Shown one piece after another: positions 35,568 through 46,000 of a stretch of 64,000 bases of DNA. The stretch's first letter is position 1. Every line of letters begins with the position of its first letter. Position numbers and translations under genes: made by a program. The notes under the pieces were generated by a model, which saw only the letters and a list, made by a program, of their open reading frames with translations, ran no database searches and was not told where the DNA came from. Source of the DNA: Anaerolineaceae bacterium (lineage in GTDB: Bacteria; Chloroflexota; Anaerolineae; Aggregatilineales; Phototrophicaceae); the NCBI GenBank assembly GCA_020634115.1, contig JACKCH010000018.1, positions 62,001-126,000 on the forward strand, read 5' to 3'.

Positions 35568-36098
35568 CTACTTTCCCAACTGCCGTGCCACGCGCAGCAG
35601 GGCACTGATGCTTTTACCGTCCTCAAGTTCGCCCTTTTCGATCATATCTATGACCTTAGCAAATGGGACGCGAGTCACTTCGAGGAATTCATCGTCATCT
35701 GTGTCTAATTTCGCGGGTATGAGATCGGTGGCGAAGAACAGGTGAATGTATTCGGTTGTATATCCGGGGGCAGTGTAGATACCGCCCAGGGATTGCAACT
35801 TGCCGGGTTTGAAGCCGGTTTCTTCCTGTAATTCGCGTGTCGCGCAGTGCGCCGGGTCTTCCCCCGCGTCAAGTGTGCCAGCCGGTACTTCGAGCATGGT
35901 TTGCCGCGCGCCAAGCCGATACTGTCGCACCATCAGCACCTGATTATCATTGTCAAGCGCGACGATGGCTACTGCGCCGGGATGATTGACCAGTTCACGC
36001 TTACTGTGCTTGTTATCCGGCAGCAGGACTTCATGAATATCCAGTTTAACCACACGTCCCTTGTAAATGTGTCGAGTTTGGATAATTTTCTCTTCCAT
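35568..36098 (-). CDS. NUDIX hydrolase, ADP-ribose pyrophosphatase-like
   Basis: The 176-residue protein has a full Nudix box in GTLDAGEDP...RELQEETGF and the VRQYRLG and EVPAGTLD context typical of ADP-ribose or sugar-nucleotide pyrophosphatases. It hydrolyses nucleoside diphosphate linkages to limit toxic or signalling nucleotides. It lies in the minus-strand run between the LysM lipoprotein and rplS, with 123 bp to rplS. Confidence 0.88.
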   Translation of the reverse strand: MEEKIIQTRHIYKGRVVKLDIHEVLLPDNKHSKRELVNHPGAVAIVALDNDNQVLMVRQYRLGARQTMLEVPAGTLDAGEDPAHCATRELQEETGFKPGKLQSLGGIYTAPGYTTEYIHLFFATDLIPAKLDTDDDEFLEVTRVPFAKVIDMIEKGELEDGKSISALLRVARQLGK

Positions 36099-36117
36099 GG
36101 AGTCCTCGGGTACGTAA

Positions 36118-36141
36118 AACCGGGAGCGGTTGCCCCCGGTT
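36118..36141 (-). terminator. weak terminator after the LysM lipoprotein gene
   Basis: On the minus strand AACCGGG and CCCGGTT pair over a ten-base loop and TTTTACG follows. It lies between the LysM gene stop and the NUDIX start. Confidence 0.45.
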
Positions 36142-36158
36142 AGTGTGTGCTAAATGGC

Positions 36159-37055
36159 TTATTGTGCCGGAATAATGATTTCCTGGCTGATATAGATGGA
36201 ATTCATATCGGTGATGGTGGGGTTCGCAGCCATAATCGAGGCAATGGGGACACCATATTGCAGCGATAACTGGAATAGTGTGTCGCCTTGCCTGACGACA
36301 TAGGTCGTGCCGCCGAAGCTAGGAATCGGGGTCGCAATCACGCCCGTCCCGTTGTCAATCGGGGTCACAAATCCCGGAGCAGGTGTAAACGTGGATGTCG
36401 CAGGCGGGAACGCGCCGGTTGTGCCGCAGCCTGGAATAACCAGTTTTTGCCCGATGCTCAGAATATTCGGATTAGTGATTCCTCCGGTGCGAGCAACGAT
36501 GTCTTCAACGGTTACACCATAGGTGAGTGCGATACGGAACAAACGCTCCCCGGCGCGGACTTCGTGAATGCAGTCCGTGCCAAATGTAGTTGGTGCTGAG
36601 GTGACAAAATCAGGTGTGACTCCCTGGCCGAACGGTGTCCAGGTAGGAATCGGGGTAATCACCCCGGCACCCACCAGTGTTGCGTATTCCTGCGTCTGGA
36701 TGTCCGTTGTCGCCTTGATGATAAAGGCCGTTGCGGTCATATCTACAGGGAAAAGTTCCTGTGTCGGCAACACCTGCACCACAACGCCGGTATCCTGCGT
36801 GGGATTTGAGAAAGGCAGTGTCACAGTCGGGTTAGAAAGACTGGCGATTCCTGACTGTGTTGCTGTCGCCAGGGGAATGTCCGTTGGTAGCGGCAGCGGT
36901 GTATCGGTGGGGGGCAGTGTAAACGTCGCACCAGGATTCACTGGCACAGACTGGAAATCTGCATCGGTCCCTGCCGATTGAAAGCAGCCTGACGCCGCAA
37001 TAACGAGGATCAGGCCACTAATAAGGAGTTGCCAGCGTGCTATAATTTTCTGCAT
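36159..37055 (-). CDS. LysM-domain lipoprotein
   Basis: The 298-residue exported lipoprotein has a lipobox around IAASGC (Cys about 24) and a Thr/Pro-rich linker (about 45-75). It has two LysM modules, at about 165-210 (HEVRAGERLFRIALTYGV...GQKLVIPGC) and 250-297 (YVVRQGDTLFQLSLQYGV...SQEIIIPAQ). LysM binds N-acetylglucosamine-containing wall glycans. No catalytic domain is present, so it is probably a wall-binding adaptor. Confidence 0.88.
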   Translation of the reverse strand: MQKIIARWQLLISGLILVIAASGCFQSAGTDADFQSVPVNPGATFTLPPTDTPLPLPTDIPLATATQSGIASLSNPTVTLPFSNPTQDTGVVVQVLPTQELFPVDMTATAFIIKATTDIQTQEYATLVGAGVITPIPTWTPFGQGVTPDFVTSAPTTFGTDCIHEVRAGERLFRIALTYGVTVEDIVARTGGITNPNILSIGQKLVIPGCGTTGAFPPATSTFTPAPGFVTPIDNGTGVIATPIPSFGGTTYVVRQGDTLFQLSLQYGVPIASIMAANPTITDMNSIYISQEIIIPAQ

Positions 37056-37326
37056 CGAGTACGCTCTTTCTGAATTCTGGTGGCGACTGAGCCGCTAGGA
37101 CATAAAACTGGCAAAAAGTCTGTTTTTGCAATCCGGCAAATGAAAAATAATTATAACCTGACTATGGCGAGTCTACCATTTCTGAATAGGATGGGCAAGC
37201 AGTCCCCGCATGATTTGGGGGGTGCATCCCCCGATTCTCCTACAAACCCAAACAACACTTTCGCGCAATCTGTGCTATCAATATAATGGGTCATCGAAAA
37301 AGGTATTGTAATTTGTAAGGTTCTCC
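37056..37326. other. 271-bp divergent intergenic region
   Basis: It separates the LysM lipoprotein from the start of the long plus-strand glycan locus. It holds a perfect TATAAT box near its right end and otherwise no gene or clear repeat. A CATGATTTGGGGGGTGCATCC stretch at 37208 can form a weak hairpin only. Confidence 0.4.
37282..37287 (+). promoter_or_regulatory. candidate -10 box opening the glycan locus
   Basis: A perfect TATAAT lies 39 bases upstream of the first gene's GTG. The -35 region (TTTCGC at 37259, 17 bases away) is poor, so an activator may be needed. Confidence 0.4.
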
Positions 37327-38364
37327 GTGAAGCGACTGAAACACTGGCGTATCCAATTGCTCGGCGCGGTGGTCAGCGTGCTGGCAATTTACTATATTCT
37401 CACCCAGGTGGATTTTGCTATTCTCTCCGCCTCATTGCAGCAGGCACGGTGGGGCTATGTCCTGCCGACGATTGCGTTCCTGCTGATCGGGCTGGTGACG
37501 CGGGCGATGCGCTGGCGTGTCTTGTTGAGTGGTGGGCTGCCCTTGAAACGGGCATTCAGCATGATGAATGTGGCTTACCTGGCGAATAATGTCCTGCCGC
37601 TACGAATCGGTGAACTGGCGCGTATCTACCTGGCGACGCGAGCCGACCCACCCGTGCCGACCTTCAAAAGTGCCAGCACCATTGTAGTCGAGCGCCTGCT
37701 TGATCTGCTCTCAATGGTCGTCCTGGTGGCATTGGTGCTGACCGTTGGGCCGCTCCCCCCAGAGATTCAGGCCGCCGGACTGTTTTCAGCCGTCGTGGCG
37801 CTGGTGGGTTTTGCGTGTCTCATCTTTTTGGCGCGGAACCGGGCGTTAGCGGGGCGGTGGGTACAGCGGCTTGTGCATTGGCTACCGTTTCTGAACCGCA
37901 TCAATCCAGATAAGCGGCTTGACGACATTCTGGATGGCCTTGTACCGCTCACACAATTGCGGACTCTGGCGCAGGTTTTCGGATTGACGGCCATCAGTTG
38001 GGGATTTTCGCTTGCAGCCGGGTATATACTGATGTTCGCGTTTTATCCCCAGGGTGATTGGGCGGCGACTGCTCTCTATATCGCGGCGGCGGCCTTTGCG
38101 ATTGCCGTGCCTGCCGTGCCGGGGAATGTCGGGCCGTATGAGCTTTCGATTATCGGGGCGCTGGCGGCGCTGGGATATACCGAAACCGAAACCGCCCTGG
38201 CGTTTGCGGTGGTGGTACACGCGGCCAACGTCTTTGTTCACGCCGGAACAGGGGTGCTTGGTTTTATACAGGAAGGCGTCTCGCTGGAGCAACTGACCAC
38301 CGGTGTCCAGGGGATGCGCCAGCAGCAGATCGGAATGGTTGTTCAGGATGCCAAACGGGATTGA
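37327..38364 (+). CDS. UPF0104 / LPG_synthase_TM family integral membrane protein
   Basis: The 345-residue protein has about eight membrane segments and the family stretches LVTRAMRWRVLL, AYLANNVLPLRIGELARIYL and VPAVPGNVGPYELSIIGAL. Relatives include lysylphosphatidylglycerol flippases and archaeal AglD, which acts on dolichol-linked sugar. It starts at GTG 37327, a few bases after AAGG. As the first gene of the run it may flip or handle lipid-linked sugars, which is inference from its neighbours. Confidence 0.85.
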   Translation: MKRLKHWRIQLLGAVVSVLAIYYILTQVDFAILSASLQQARWGYVLPTIAFLLIGLVTRAMRWRVLLSGGLPLKRAFSMMNVAYLANNVLPLRIGELARIYLATRADPPVPTFKSASTIVVERLLDLLSMVVLVALVLTVGPLPPEIQAAGLFSAVVALVGFACLIFLARNRALAGRWVQRLVHWLPFLNRINPDKRLDDILDGLVPLTQLRTLAQVFGLTAISWGFSLAAGYILMFAFYPQGDWAATALYIAAAAFAIAVPAVPGNVGPYELSIIGALAALGYTETETALAFAVVVHAANVFVHAGTGVLGFIQEGVSLEQLTTGVQGMRQQQIGMVVQDAKRD

Positions 38365-39553
38365 CCCCGCTCAGAATGAAACACAGGATGAGCGCAAGCT
38401 CAAAATTCTTATATGTTTGCTCTATTATGTGCCGCACCGTACCGGGCTGACCATTCACATCCAGCGTGTTGCGGAAGAACTGGCACGGCGCGGGCATGAA
38501 GTGACGGTGCTGACCGCCCGTTACAAACTTACGTTGCCGCGTGACGATGAAATGCACAACGGGGTGCGTGTGGTGCGGCTGTGGACGCCGCCTATCCCCA
38601 TCAGCCGGGGGATGATTATGCCGGCTTACCCCTGGGCAGCCTGGGGACTGATGCTCCAGCATGATGTCGTGTGGATCAGCACGCCCATGCTCGAAACCGG
38701 TCTGATTGCGTTGCTGGCAAAACTCACGGGGCGACAAATCGTAGTGACTCATCATGGTGATCTGATTCTGCCGGACGGACTGGTGAACCGTCTCATTCGG
38801 GGAACGATGTTCGCCATGTACAAATTCATGGCGAAACGGGCGGCGCGGTTGATTGCCTACAGCCACGACTACGCCGATCATTCCTATTATCTGCAACCGT
38901 TTCGGGATAAAGTGTCGGTCATTTATCCGCCCATCCACATGCCGCCACCTGACCCGGAACATGCCCAGGCGCTTCACGCCGAATGGTCGCAGGATGGCGG
39001 GCCGGTAATCGGGTTCTCCGGGCGGTTCGTCGAGGAAAAACGACCAGACTTGCTCATTCGGGCGCTGGAAATCATCAACCAGACTTACCCCAACGCTCGG
39101 ATTGTGTTCGCCGGGGAATATGAGATTCCCTACGAAAACACCTGGGAGCGTCACCAGGATTTAGTGAACACCTACCGTGACCAACTGGTATTCCTGGGGT
39201 TGAAGGATGATATGCAGTACATGGCGGATTTTTACGCCGCGTGCGATGTGCTGGCACTGACCAGCGATAGCGAGTGTTTCGCGCTGGTGCAGGTGGAAGC
39301 CATGCTCAGTGGCACACCGGTGGTCATGACCAACACACCCGGCGGGCGCGTGCCGGTTCAGGTCACTGGCATGGGTAAGCTCGCCCAGGTGGGGGACTGG
39401 CGCTCAATTGGCGAGGCGATTGTCGCCGTGCTGAACAACCCGGAACGGTATCACCGCCCACGCGCGTTCATTAAAGAACAATTCTCTTTTATCGAAACCG
39501 TAGACCGCTACGAAAAGCATTTTCGCAGATACGCAAGGTTGCACCATGGTTGA
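38348..39553 (+). CDS. GT4-family glycosyltransferase
   Basis: The product has about 401 residues and a GT-B fold. The N-terminal part has TGLTIHIQRVAEELARRGHEVTVL. The C-terminal donor domain has GFSGRFVEEKRPDLLI and the E-x7-E-like SDSECFALVQVEAMLSGTPVV. It transfers a sugar from an activated nucleotide on the cytosolic face. ATG 38348 overlaps the previous gene by 17 bases, which implies coupling. Acceptor and sugar are unknown. Confidence 0.88.
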   Translation: MPNGIDPAQNETQDERKLKILICLLYYVPHRTGLTIHIQRVAEELARRGHEVTVLTARYKLTLPRDDEMHNGVRVVRLWTPPIPISRGMIMPAYPWAAWGLMLQHDVVWISTPMLETGLIALLAKLTGRQIVVTHHGDLILPDGLVNRLIRGTMFAMYKFMAKRAARLIAYSHDYADHSYYLQPFRDKVSVIYPPIHMPPPDPEHAQALHAEWSQDGGPVIGFSGRFVEEKRPDLLIRALEIINQTYPNARIVFAGEYEIPYENTWERHQDLVNTYRDQLVFLGLKDDMQYMADFYAACDVLALTSDSECFALVQVEAMLSGTPVVMTNTPGGRVPVQVTGMGKLAQVGDWRSIGEAIVAVLNNPERYHRPRAFIKEQFSFIETVDRYEKHFRRYARLHHG

Positions 39554-40394
39554 CCCGCAAACCATCGTCCACATGACGCGCAATGAGGCGGATATGGCCT
39601 TCAAGAAGCGTGTCCAGACCATTTTTGAATGGATTGATCCTCAGGACGACGATACGATTCTCGATTGTGCCTGTGGACGCGGTTTTTATCTCAATATGTT
39701 CCGCTATGTGAGCACCTGCACGCTGGTTGGCCTGGAACTCGACTGGCCGGTGATTCAGAAGGCCCAGCAGAACGTCGGCCATCTGCCGGGGCTGCTGCTC
39801 AATAACGCCAACATCTATCACCTGCCGTATGCCGATAACACCTTTGACGCCGTGATCCTTTCGGAAATTCTGGAACACATTGATGATGATGTCGCCGGGC
39901 TGAAGGAAGTCTACCGCGTGTTGAAGCCGGGCGGCGTGGTAGCGATCACCGTCCCCAACGCCAATTACCCTTTCTGGTGGGACCCGATCAACAAAACGCT
40001 GGAAACCGTGTTTCACACCCGCATCAGCAAAGGGCCTCTGGCCGGTATCTGGGCGAATCACGTTCGGTTATATACTGCCGATCTACTGCGCCAAAGCGTC
40101 CTCGCCGCCGGGTTGCAGGTGGAAGAAGAACGCGCCTTCACCCATCACAGTTTCCCGTTTATCCATAATCTGGTGTACGGTCTGGGCAAACCGCTGCTCG
40201 AATCGGGTATGATGCCCGCTTCAATGGCGAACGCCGCTGACCGCACGACCTTTGACAAAAATAGCGGCAGCCTGTTGAATCCTATCAACTTCGGATTAAA
40301 AATCTTGAATTTCTTTGATCGCAACAACGTGTTAAGCGAGCCGCCGGGGCGGTCTACGGTGAATGTGTGTGTGAAAGGGCGTAAACCAGCATGA
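39546..40394 (+). CDS. class I SAM-dependent methyltransferase
   Basis: The 282-residue protein has the SAM-binding ILDCACGRGFYL (GxG variant), the acidic end of strand 2 (LVGLELDW), YADNTFDAVILSEILEHI and the post-motif LKPGGVVAITVPN. Its position between a glycosyltransferase and a GT39-like gene, overlapping both (8 and 4 bases), suggests methylation of a sugar or its lipid carrier. Confidence 0.88.
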   Translation: MVDPQTIVHMTRNEADMAFKKRVQTIFEWIDPQDDDTILDCACGRGFYLNMFRYVSTCTLVGLELDWPVIQKAQQNVGHLPGLLLNNANIYHLPYADNTFDAVILSEILEHIDDDVAGLKEVYRVLKPGGVVAITVPNANYPFWWDPINKTLETVFHTRISKGPLAGIWANHVRLYTADLLRQSVLAAGLQVEEERAFTHHSFPFIHNLVYGLGKPLLESGMMPASMANAADRTTFDKNSGSLLNPINFGLKILNFFDRNNVLSEPPGRSTVNVCVKGRKPA

Positions 40395-42961
40395 CCCTGC
40401 CGGAGTTCGAGCATCATCCCTCGGAAACGGATACCCCTGACGCGCTGGAAACCACACCCTCGGAACAGCCCGTGAATGTGGAAGATATGACGCTGGCCGG
40501 GCTGATCGGGCAGTTTTTCCACCACCCGATTCTGGCATTCCAGGCTTTTGTGCGCGTGGCGCAGTCTGCCCGCCCTCAGGGCGAGAGCGAAGAAAAACCC
40601 ATTGTCACGCCCGCCTTTGCAACCGGACGGCGCTCAAGACCGTTATCGGGTTTTCCAGGTCTATCAGCGGATTCTGCCCTTTCCGCCGAGGAACAGGCCG
40701 CCCGCCGTCGCCTGATGACCCAATGGGTGATCTGGTTTATCAGCTTCGTGGTCGCCCTGGTCGGCAGCGCGATTCTGGCGACAGACCGCCAATTCGGGGA
40801 GGATGGCCTGAATAAAGGTGTGCTTTTCCTGATGGCTGGGTTTGTCCTGTGGCTGGTCGGGGAGTTGTATGGTTCGTGGCCTGTGTTCACAGTATCGCGT
40901 GAGACACGACAGACATCTGCCAACAGCACGCCCGCTATCCAGGACGAGTCGCCGAACAGTATCGCATCTCTCGAGTCTGAATCGCAGGCCGAAGATGCCG
41001 GAATCTCCCGTGAGTGGCTCATCAGGGCGATGTTAGCCTCCGCTGGAACGGCAGCATCCCTGCTGGCCTGGCAGTTGAATGCCCACAATCATTTCACGCT
41101 TCCAGGCGTGATTGCGTGGTGGGTGAGTATCCCCCTGTGGGTGTTTACTGTTGCGCCAGCTGCCTGGACACCCACCGCGATGTGGCAGGGAATCCGGCGT
41201 TTCCGCTTGCCGAAAATACGCGGAAACTGGGTGATTGTCACGCTGCTGGTGATTATGGGGGTGGGGCTGTTTTTCCGGGTGAATAACCTGCAAGGCATCC
41301 CGCCGGAAATGACCAGCGACCACCTCGAAAAATTGCTGGACTCGCAGCGCGTCCTGGATGGCGAAACCCAGGTGTTTTTCCCTAACAACGGCGGGCGCGA
41401 AGGCTTTCAGATGTATGCGATGGCGCTATTTTCTCGCTTGCCGGGGTTGAGTATGGATTTCACCACACTCAAGCTGCTCACGGCGTTGGAAGGGGTCATC
41501 ACGCTTCCGGTGATGTGGTGGATGGGGCGGCGCATCGTCAACAAGGATGAAGCCCGACTGGGCAACATCATAGGGCTGCTGCTGGCGGCCTTAGTAGCCG
41601 TCAGTTACTGGCATGTTGCGCTCAGTCGGTTAGCGCTGCGGATCGTGCTTACGCCGTTGGTCACGGCGTTGCTGTTGGGATTCCTCGCGTCTGCGCTGCG
41701 TTACAACCGGCGCGGCGATTACATCAAAGCCGGGTTGGTGTTGGGGGTTGGCCTGTACACCTATCAGGCCGTGCGGATGCTGCCGGTAGTGGTCGTCGCC
41801 GGGGTGGTGCTGGCCTTCCTGTTCAAAGCGCGTTCCTGGCTGGATCGCTGGCGTTACGTGGTCAATCTAGGGCTGCTAGCGCTTATTGCGTTCGTAGTGT
41901 TTGTCCCCCTGTTCGAGTTCTCATTAGAGCAGCCCCAGTACTTCTGGATGCGTACTTTTGGCCGGTTGCTTGGTGACGAAGTGATTCAAACCACCGACGA
42001 TGCGGGCAACCTCGTGGAGCGTACTACGACTATACAGGAACGTCTTGAGGCTTTTCAGTCGAATCTGCCGATTCTGGCGGGCAATGTCCGCAACGCGCTG
42101 CTCATGTATAACTGGAAAGGGGATGTCGCCTGGATTAATGGCGCGCCCAACAAACCCGCGATGGATATGTTCACCGGGGCGCTGCTGGTAGTCGGCGGGG
42201 CGGCCTGGTTGGCGCGGATGTTCCGGCGGCGTGACGTGGTGGACTGGTTGCTGCCGTTGGCATTGTTTATCCTCGTGTTTCCTTCGGCACTCTCGATTGC
42301 TTATCCTATCGAAAATCCCAGCGCAACCCGGATGAGCGCGACGTTGCCGGAAGCCTACCTGTTTGCGGCGCTGCCGTTGGCGCTGCTCGTCACCACGTTG
42401 ATGCGTATTATGCCGGGCGTGAATGGCCGCCGGGTGGCGACCTGGGGAGTGGTGGCGTTGCTTGCGCTGGCCTATGGCGTGAATGCCAATACCTATTTTA
42501 ATGACTATCGCGTGGCCTATCTGGGTTCAGCGCCCGCACCTTATACCGAAGCGGGTAATGTGCTGACCGGCTTTGCGGAGAGCGGCGGGTCGTATGGGAA
42601 TGCCTTCATGATCGCCTATACCTACTGGTGGGGGCATCGTGAAATCGGTGCGGCTGCCGGGCTGCTGGACTGGCCGAACGGGATTACAGATCGGTCACTC
42701 GTGCCGCAGTTCTTGTATGACTCCTGGTCGCGGGAGAAATATCCTTTTGACCCCAACCGGGACATCCTGTTCTTCTTCAGCCCTGAGGACACTGACACCG
42801 AACGCCAGCTTTACGAGTGGTTCCCCAATGGCTACGCGCAGATATTTGATAGCTACCGGGTGGGCTACCGCCCCAGTGACCAGTACGGTCTGTTCCGGGT
42901 TCCGGCCTTAGGTCGCCTGGGCTTTGACGACTTCCTGCGGCGTACCGGTGTGATGGAGTGA
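40391..42961 (+). CDS. GT39-like polytopic glycosyltransferase with long cytosolic N-tail
   Basis: The 856-residue protein has a hydrophilic, Glu/Ser-rich N-terminal tail of about 110 residues. Two membrane segments with another polar stretch follow (about 112-240), then a GT-C-like membrane domain. The first outside loop has PPEMTSDHLEKLLD and NGGREGFQMYAMALFSRL, the usual acidic and contact residues. A small outside C-terminal domain ends the protein. GT39-like enzymes move a sugar from a lipid carrier to protein or glycan. It is coupled to the methyltransferase by ATGA. Confidence 0.82.
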   Translation: MTLPEFEHHPSETDTPDALETTPSEQPVNVEDMTLAGLIGQFFHHPILAFQAFVRVAQSARPQGESEEKPIVTPAFATGRRSRPLSGFPGLSADSALSAEEQAARRRLMTQWVIWFISFVVALVGSAILATDRQFGEDGLNKGVLFLMAGFVLWLVGELYGSWPVFTVSRETRQTSANSTPAIQDESPNSIASLESESQAEDAGISREWLIRAMLASAGTAASLLAWQLNAHNHFTLPGVIAWWVSIPLWVFTVAPAAWTPTAMWQGIRRFRLPKIRGNWVIVTLLVIMGVGLFFRVNNLQGIPPEMTSDHLEKLLDSQRVLDGETQVFFPNNGGREGFQMYAMALFSRLPGLSMDFTTLKLLTALEGVITLPVMWWMGRRIVNKDEARLGNIIGLLLAALVAVSYWHVALSRLALRIVLTPLVTALLLGFLASALRYNRRGDYIKAGLVLGVGLYTYQAVRMLPVVVVAGVVLAFLFKARSWLDRWRYVVNLGLLALIAFVVFVPLFEFSLEQPQYFWMRTFGRLLGDEVIQTTDDAGNLVERTTTIQERLEAFQSNLPILAGNVRNALLMYNWKGDVAWINGAPNKPAMDMFTGALLVVGGAAWLARMFRRRDVVDWLLPLALFILVFPSALSIAYPIENPSATRMSATLPEAYLFAALPLALLVTTLMRIMPGVNGRRVATWGVVALLALAYGVNANTYFNDYRVAYLGSAPAPYTEAGNVLTGFAESGGSYGNAFMIAYTYWWGHREIGAAAGLLDWPNGITDRSLVPQFLYDSWSREKYPFDPNRDILFFFSPEDTDTERQLYEWFPNGYAQIFDSYRVGYRPSDQYGLFRVPALGRLGFDDFLRRTGVME

Positions 42962-43053
42962 GGAAATTAACGGTACGCTGTGTATATCTATCGCGGGTGT
43001 GTTATTGGTACATAAAGTAGAGGCCGTTTTTGCTGTCTCTGCTGAGGAACTTT

Positions 43054-46000
43054 ATGATCGAAAACAGTCTTTACGAACAATCTGATTCGCGGCGACTGTC
43101 CGGCAATGTACTGGTCGCTGCACTGCTGCTGGTCATCGTACTGACCGGCGCATATTTGCGTTTCGTCGGCCAGAATTGGGATGACTTCACCCACCCGCAC
43201 CCCGATGAACGTTTTCTAACCGGGGCAGTTTCCGCGATGGGCGGCAGTTTTTCCTTCACCGACGGCGACATTGAAGGCCAGTACGCGACCTGCCTGGAGC
43301 GTTACCCGCAGACCGGTGGGGTCGGTGGCTTCTTCGACGCGCAGTGTTCCAACATGAACCCGCATAACGTCGGCTACGGTCTGATGGTATACGGTACGCT
43401 GCCCCTGTTTATGGTGCGCGGCGCGGCAGACCTCACGGTGGCGATTACGAGCGATCCTATCTGGGGTGGGTATAACGGGATTCATCTGGTTGGGCGCACC
43501 CTCTCTGCTTTAGCGGAAATCGGCGTGATTCTGACCGTCTTTTTCATCGGCAGGCGGCTGCATGATAAGTGGATTGGCCTGCTGGCGGCGGCGCTCTACA
43601 GTGTAACGGTGTTCTCTATCCAGCAGTCGCACTTCTGGACGGCGGATGCCATGAGCAACTTTTTCGTCGTCCTGACGATCTGGTTTGCCGTCCGCGTGCA
43701 GGATGAAGGCAAGCTGGCGGACTACTTGGGTTTTGGATTGGTGTTTGGCGCGGCGCTGGCGAGTCGCGTGAACAATGCGCCGCTCGTCGGGTTGCTGTTG
43801 TTAGCCGCCGGGCTGCGCCTCCTGCCGCTGTATGACCGCCACTTCCTGCGCTCGGAGCGCGGGCGGGTGTTCCTGCGCGTTTGCGCCGGGCTGGTGATCG
43901 CCGGGGTAGCGACGGTGGTGGTTTTCCGTATTGCGAACCCGTATGCCTTCACCGGGCCGGGCATTTTCGGACTTTCGATTAACCCGCGCTGGCTGGACGA
44001 CATTCAGACGGCGCGTTACCTGGTGAGTGGGGAAGCCGAATCGCCGCCGAACTGGCAGTGGGTCGGGCGCACGCCTTATCTGTTCCCCTGGGACAATATT
44101 GTTTTGTGGGGGATGGGACTGTTTTATGGCTTAACCGCCTGGGCAGCCTGGGTCTGGTCGGGCTGGCGGGCGGCGCGGGGTAAAAGCGGCGGGCTGCGGA
44201 ATCTGCTGCTCTTTGTGTGGGTGCTGGTGTATTTCGGCTGGCTCGGCAGCAACTGGGTCAGTACCATGCGCTACTTCCTCTCGCTGTACCCGGTGCTGGC
44301 GCTGTTGGCGGCCTGGGGGCTGGTCGAGCTTGTCCGCCGGGCGAATCGTTCCGGCGTGGTCTGGCGTAAACTGGTCACGCGGGCGGCGCTGGTGGGTGTC
44401 CTGGGATTCGCGGTACTGTGGGCGTTTATGTTCACCAACATCTACCGCCACCTCTCCACCAATGTCCAGGCCAGCCAGTATATTCTGGAACAAATTTCTG
44501 GTGATTTTTCGATGCGGGTGGAAGGCGCTTCCGCTGACACGCCGCTCATCAATATCGCTGTTTTGAATGGCTTCCTCTCCGATAGCACGCCGCTGGAATT
44601 CCAGGCGTCCCGCTTTGATGACGGCAGTCTGTTCGGCCAGCCGTTTACCGCTACGGCGGACGGTGTGGTCACTACCGTGCATGTTCCCCACCTGGGCGAC
44701 CTTTCCGACGATGACGAGCCGGAAACCCTGCACATCACCATCAGCAGCGTAGGTTCCAGTGTGATTTTCAGCGAAGGCACGCTCACAGGGGATTTCACGC
44801 GGGTGGATAATCCGGTTGGCGACGCTTACGACATCACCCTGAATCCGCCACTGGAAGTCAAAAAAGGCGAGACGTACCAGTTTAATGTGGAAGTTACTGG
44901 CGGGCCGCTGGTCACATCTGGCGCGATTTTCACCTGGGAGGGTGACTGGAACGAAGCGACTCCGGCGAAGGTCTGCCGACTGCCGGACGGCGTGACGCTG
45001 GCTGATGACCCCCCGCCGGGTTTGGTGAGTGCGCGCGATTGTAACGGGCAGGACGTGTGGACAGCCCTGATTAACGGCTACAAGTTGCAGGTGTTCTGGG
45101 AAGATACGCCCGCCAAACGTGACCATTTTGAGCAGGTGTTGGATAACACCGATTACCTGATTATTGATAGCAACCGCCGTTACGATTCGCAGTCACGCAA
45201 CGCCAACCGCTGGCCGATGACCATGCGCTACTACGACGCGCTGTTTAACGGCGAACTCGGCTTTGAACTGGTCAAAACCATCCAGGAAACCTTTGAACTG
45301 GGGCCGTTACAGGTATCCGATCAGTATCTGCCCACCTACAGCGGGCCGAAGTGGTTGAATGAGTTCGAGTCGGAAGAAGCATTTTCGGTCTATGACCATC
45401 CTGTCCTGTTCATTTTCCGTAAGACTGATGCGTATTCGTCGGCCAATACCCACGCTATTCTCGGTAGTGTGGCGCTCAACCAGCCCGACATCGTGAACAA
45501 TTTCAACTACGTTTCACCCGACCTTGTGGGCGTCGTCCCGCTGTATTCACTCCCGGTCAACGCCGCGCCGACTGAACTCGAATTCACGCCGGATCGCAGC
45601 GCCATGCAATATGATAATGGCACCTGGTCGAGTCGTTTCCATAGCGAGAGCATCATCAATACGCAGCCCGTAGTCACGATTTTAAGCTGGTGGCTGCTGA
45701 TTGTGGCGATTGGTGTGGTGAACTGGCCGCTGCTGTTCGCTCTATTCCCCATGCTCGGTGATCGCGGCTATGGCTTCAGCAAAATCGTCGGCCTACTGCT
45801 GACAGGCTGGCTGGCGTGGATGGCTGCCAGTGCCGAGATTCCGCTGTGGTCGCAATCCGGCTTGCTCCTGTGTCTGGCGGTGCTGGGCGTCGTGAATCTG
45901 CTGGTTGTCTGGCGGATGCGTGCCGCATTGCGGGACTTTTTGCGGATGCATTGGCGGCGGCTGTTCTGGATTGAAATCATCACACTGGTGCTGTTCATCG

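Noticed and set aside
44131..45126. 331-codon minus-strand open frame inside the giant fusion gene
   Set aside because: It lies opposite a strongly coding plus-strand gene, has no ribosome-binding site, and its His/Arg/Gln-rich composition is that of an antisense shadow in GC-rich DNA.
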